Assembly: GCA_016763235.1 (NCBI GenBank)
Contig: JAESUE010000143.1
Span: 1 to 6,289, forward strand
Source of the DNA: Pseudomonadales bacterium
Lineage (GTDB): Bacteria > Pseudomonadota > Gammaproteobacteria > Pseudomonadales > UBA3067
Reading direction: 5' to 3'
Length of the DNA: 6,289 nt
Shown piece after piece: positions 5,743 through 6,289 of this stretch. A model generated the notes under the pieces. That model was given only the letters and a program-made list of their open reading frames with translations. It ran no database searches and was not told where the DNA came from. The translations under genes and the position numbers were made by a program. Position 1 is the first letter of the stretch; every line of letters starts with the position of its first letter.

Positions 5743-6289
5743 ATGAAAAAACTTACCTCAAGCGCTTTACGTTATGAAAGTGGCCAACTGCTTGTATTAG
5801 ATCAACACCTTCTGCCTCACCAGGAAGTCTGGATGGAGTGTAATACGGTGGCAGCGATGGAGGCGATGATTCAATCTCTGCAGATTCGCGGCGCGCCATT
5901 AATCGGCATTGGTGCAGCGCTATTGGTGGCACATCTGCTTGAGCTGGAGTATTCACAAAGTAACTTGTTGGAAAGTGTCGCCAGGCTACGGCAAGCACGC
6001 CCTACGGCAGTGAATCTGATGTTTTGTATGGATCGTATGGCAGAAGCGTTAAAACAGGAAAACTGGCGGGATACCACTATTGCCTGTGCAGAAGCGCTTT
6101 TTGAGCAAGATCAGGCGCTTTGTGATGGCATGGCACATCATGGCGCTGCCCTCGTAGATGTTAACGATCGTATTCTTACCCACTGCAATGCTGGCAGTCT
6201 TGCCACGGCGGGAGTCGGTACGGCCATTGGCGTTATTACCGAAGCGTGGCGGGTGGGTAAGAATATATCTGTGTGGGTGGATGAAACCC
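5743..6289 (+). CDS. mtnA: S-methyl-5-thioribose-1-phosphate isomerase, N-terminal part
   Basis: MtnA isomerises methylthioribose-1-phosphate to methylthioribulose-1-phosphate in the methionine salvage pathway, and is related in fold to eIF2B subunits. The first 182 codons are present; the gene runs off the window, and the family is usually about 340-350 residues. Seen in order: LRYESGQLLVLDQHLLP near the N-terminus, the phosphate-binding RGAP (49-52) in IRGAPLIGIGAA, ARPTAVNL (85-92), and THCNAGSLATAG with Cys148, the counterpart of the catalytic cysteine. It ends in VWVDET at the window edge. The catalytic aspartate lies beyond the edge. A TGA at 5731-5733 in frame fixes the start at ATG 5743. 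There is no clear Shine-Dalgarno; the closest GAAG is 14 bases away, so the A/T-rich leader may serve instead. In Pseudomonas mtnA precedes gyrA, but what follows here cannot be seen. Confidence 0.96.
   Translation, partial: MKKLTSSALRYESGQLLVLDQHLLPHQEVWMECNTVAAMEAMIQSLQIRGAPLIGIGAALLVAHLLELEYSQSNLLESVARLRQARPTAVNLMFCMDRMAEALKQENWRDTTIACAEALFEQDQALCDGMAHHGAALVDVNDRILTHCNAGSLATAGVGTAIGVITEAWRVGKNISVWVDET

Noticed and set aside
5753..6077. Two minus-strand open frames opposite mtnA.
   Set aside because: mtnA is unmistakable here, with RGAP, ARPTAVNL and THCNAG; the antisense frames show no recognisable domains.

Overview
The window is ordinary chromosomal DNA from a gammaproteobacterium. The gene order resembles ptsP/lgt/thyA neighbourhoods known from Escherichia and Pseudomonas. 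The protein sequences and moderate GC content suggest a marine lineage of the Pseudomonadales/Cellvibrionales kind, but that placement is inference. Every gene except one falls into a recognisable housekeeping family. I see no mobile element, tRNA, rRNA, CRISPR array or phage gene, and no gap between genes exceeds about 110 bp.

Layout. Positions 1-1212 (+) hold the C-terminal 403 residues of ptsP, the nitrogen-PTS enzyme I. It converges with a TANGO2/NRDE-family gene at 1234-1995 (-). That gene diverges, across a 110-bp AT-rich promoter region, from a plus-strand cluster: a TauE/SafE-type membrane permease (2106-2897), lgt (2934-3737), thyA (3734-4528) and folA (4549-5064). The short gaps, the ATGA overlap of lgt and thyA, and good ribosome binding sites before lgt, thyA and folA suggest one transcription unit. 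A hemerythrin-like HHE gene at 5037-5633 (-) runs into folA tail to tail, and the two coding regions overlap by 28 bp. It diverges across 109 bp from mtnA (5743 to the window end, +), which is cut off after 182 codons.

How the genes work together. ThyA makes dTMP and releases dihydrofolate, which FolA reduces back to tetrahydrofolate, so thyA-folA is a functional pair. Lgt adds the diacylglyceryl group to prolipoproteins; its link to thyA is positional. PtsP passes phosphate from PEP into the regulatory PTS-Ntr chain. MtnA belongs to methionine salvage (methylthioribose-1-phosphate isomerase). The NRDE, permease and HHE proteins have no assigned substrate or partner here.

I did not find a new biological system. 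The points most worth a second look are: an in-frame A AAA AAG slippery heptamer just before the lgt stop, with thyA in the -1 frame; a non-canonical residue in the Lgt signature; the ambiguous TTG start and possible operator of the HHE gene; a possibly leaderless NRDE transcript; and the 28-bp coding overlap of folA with the HHE gene.
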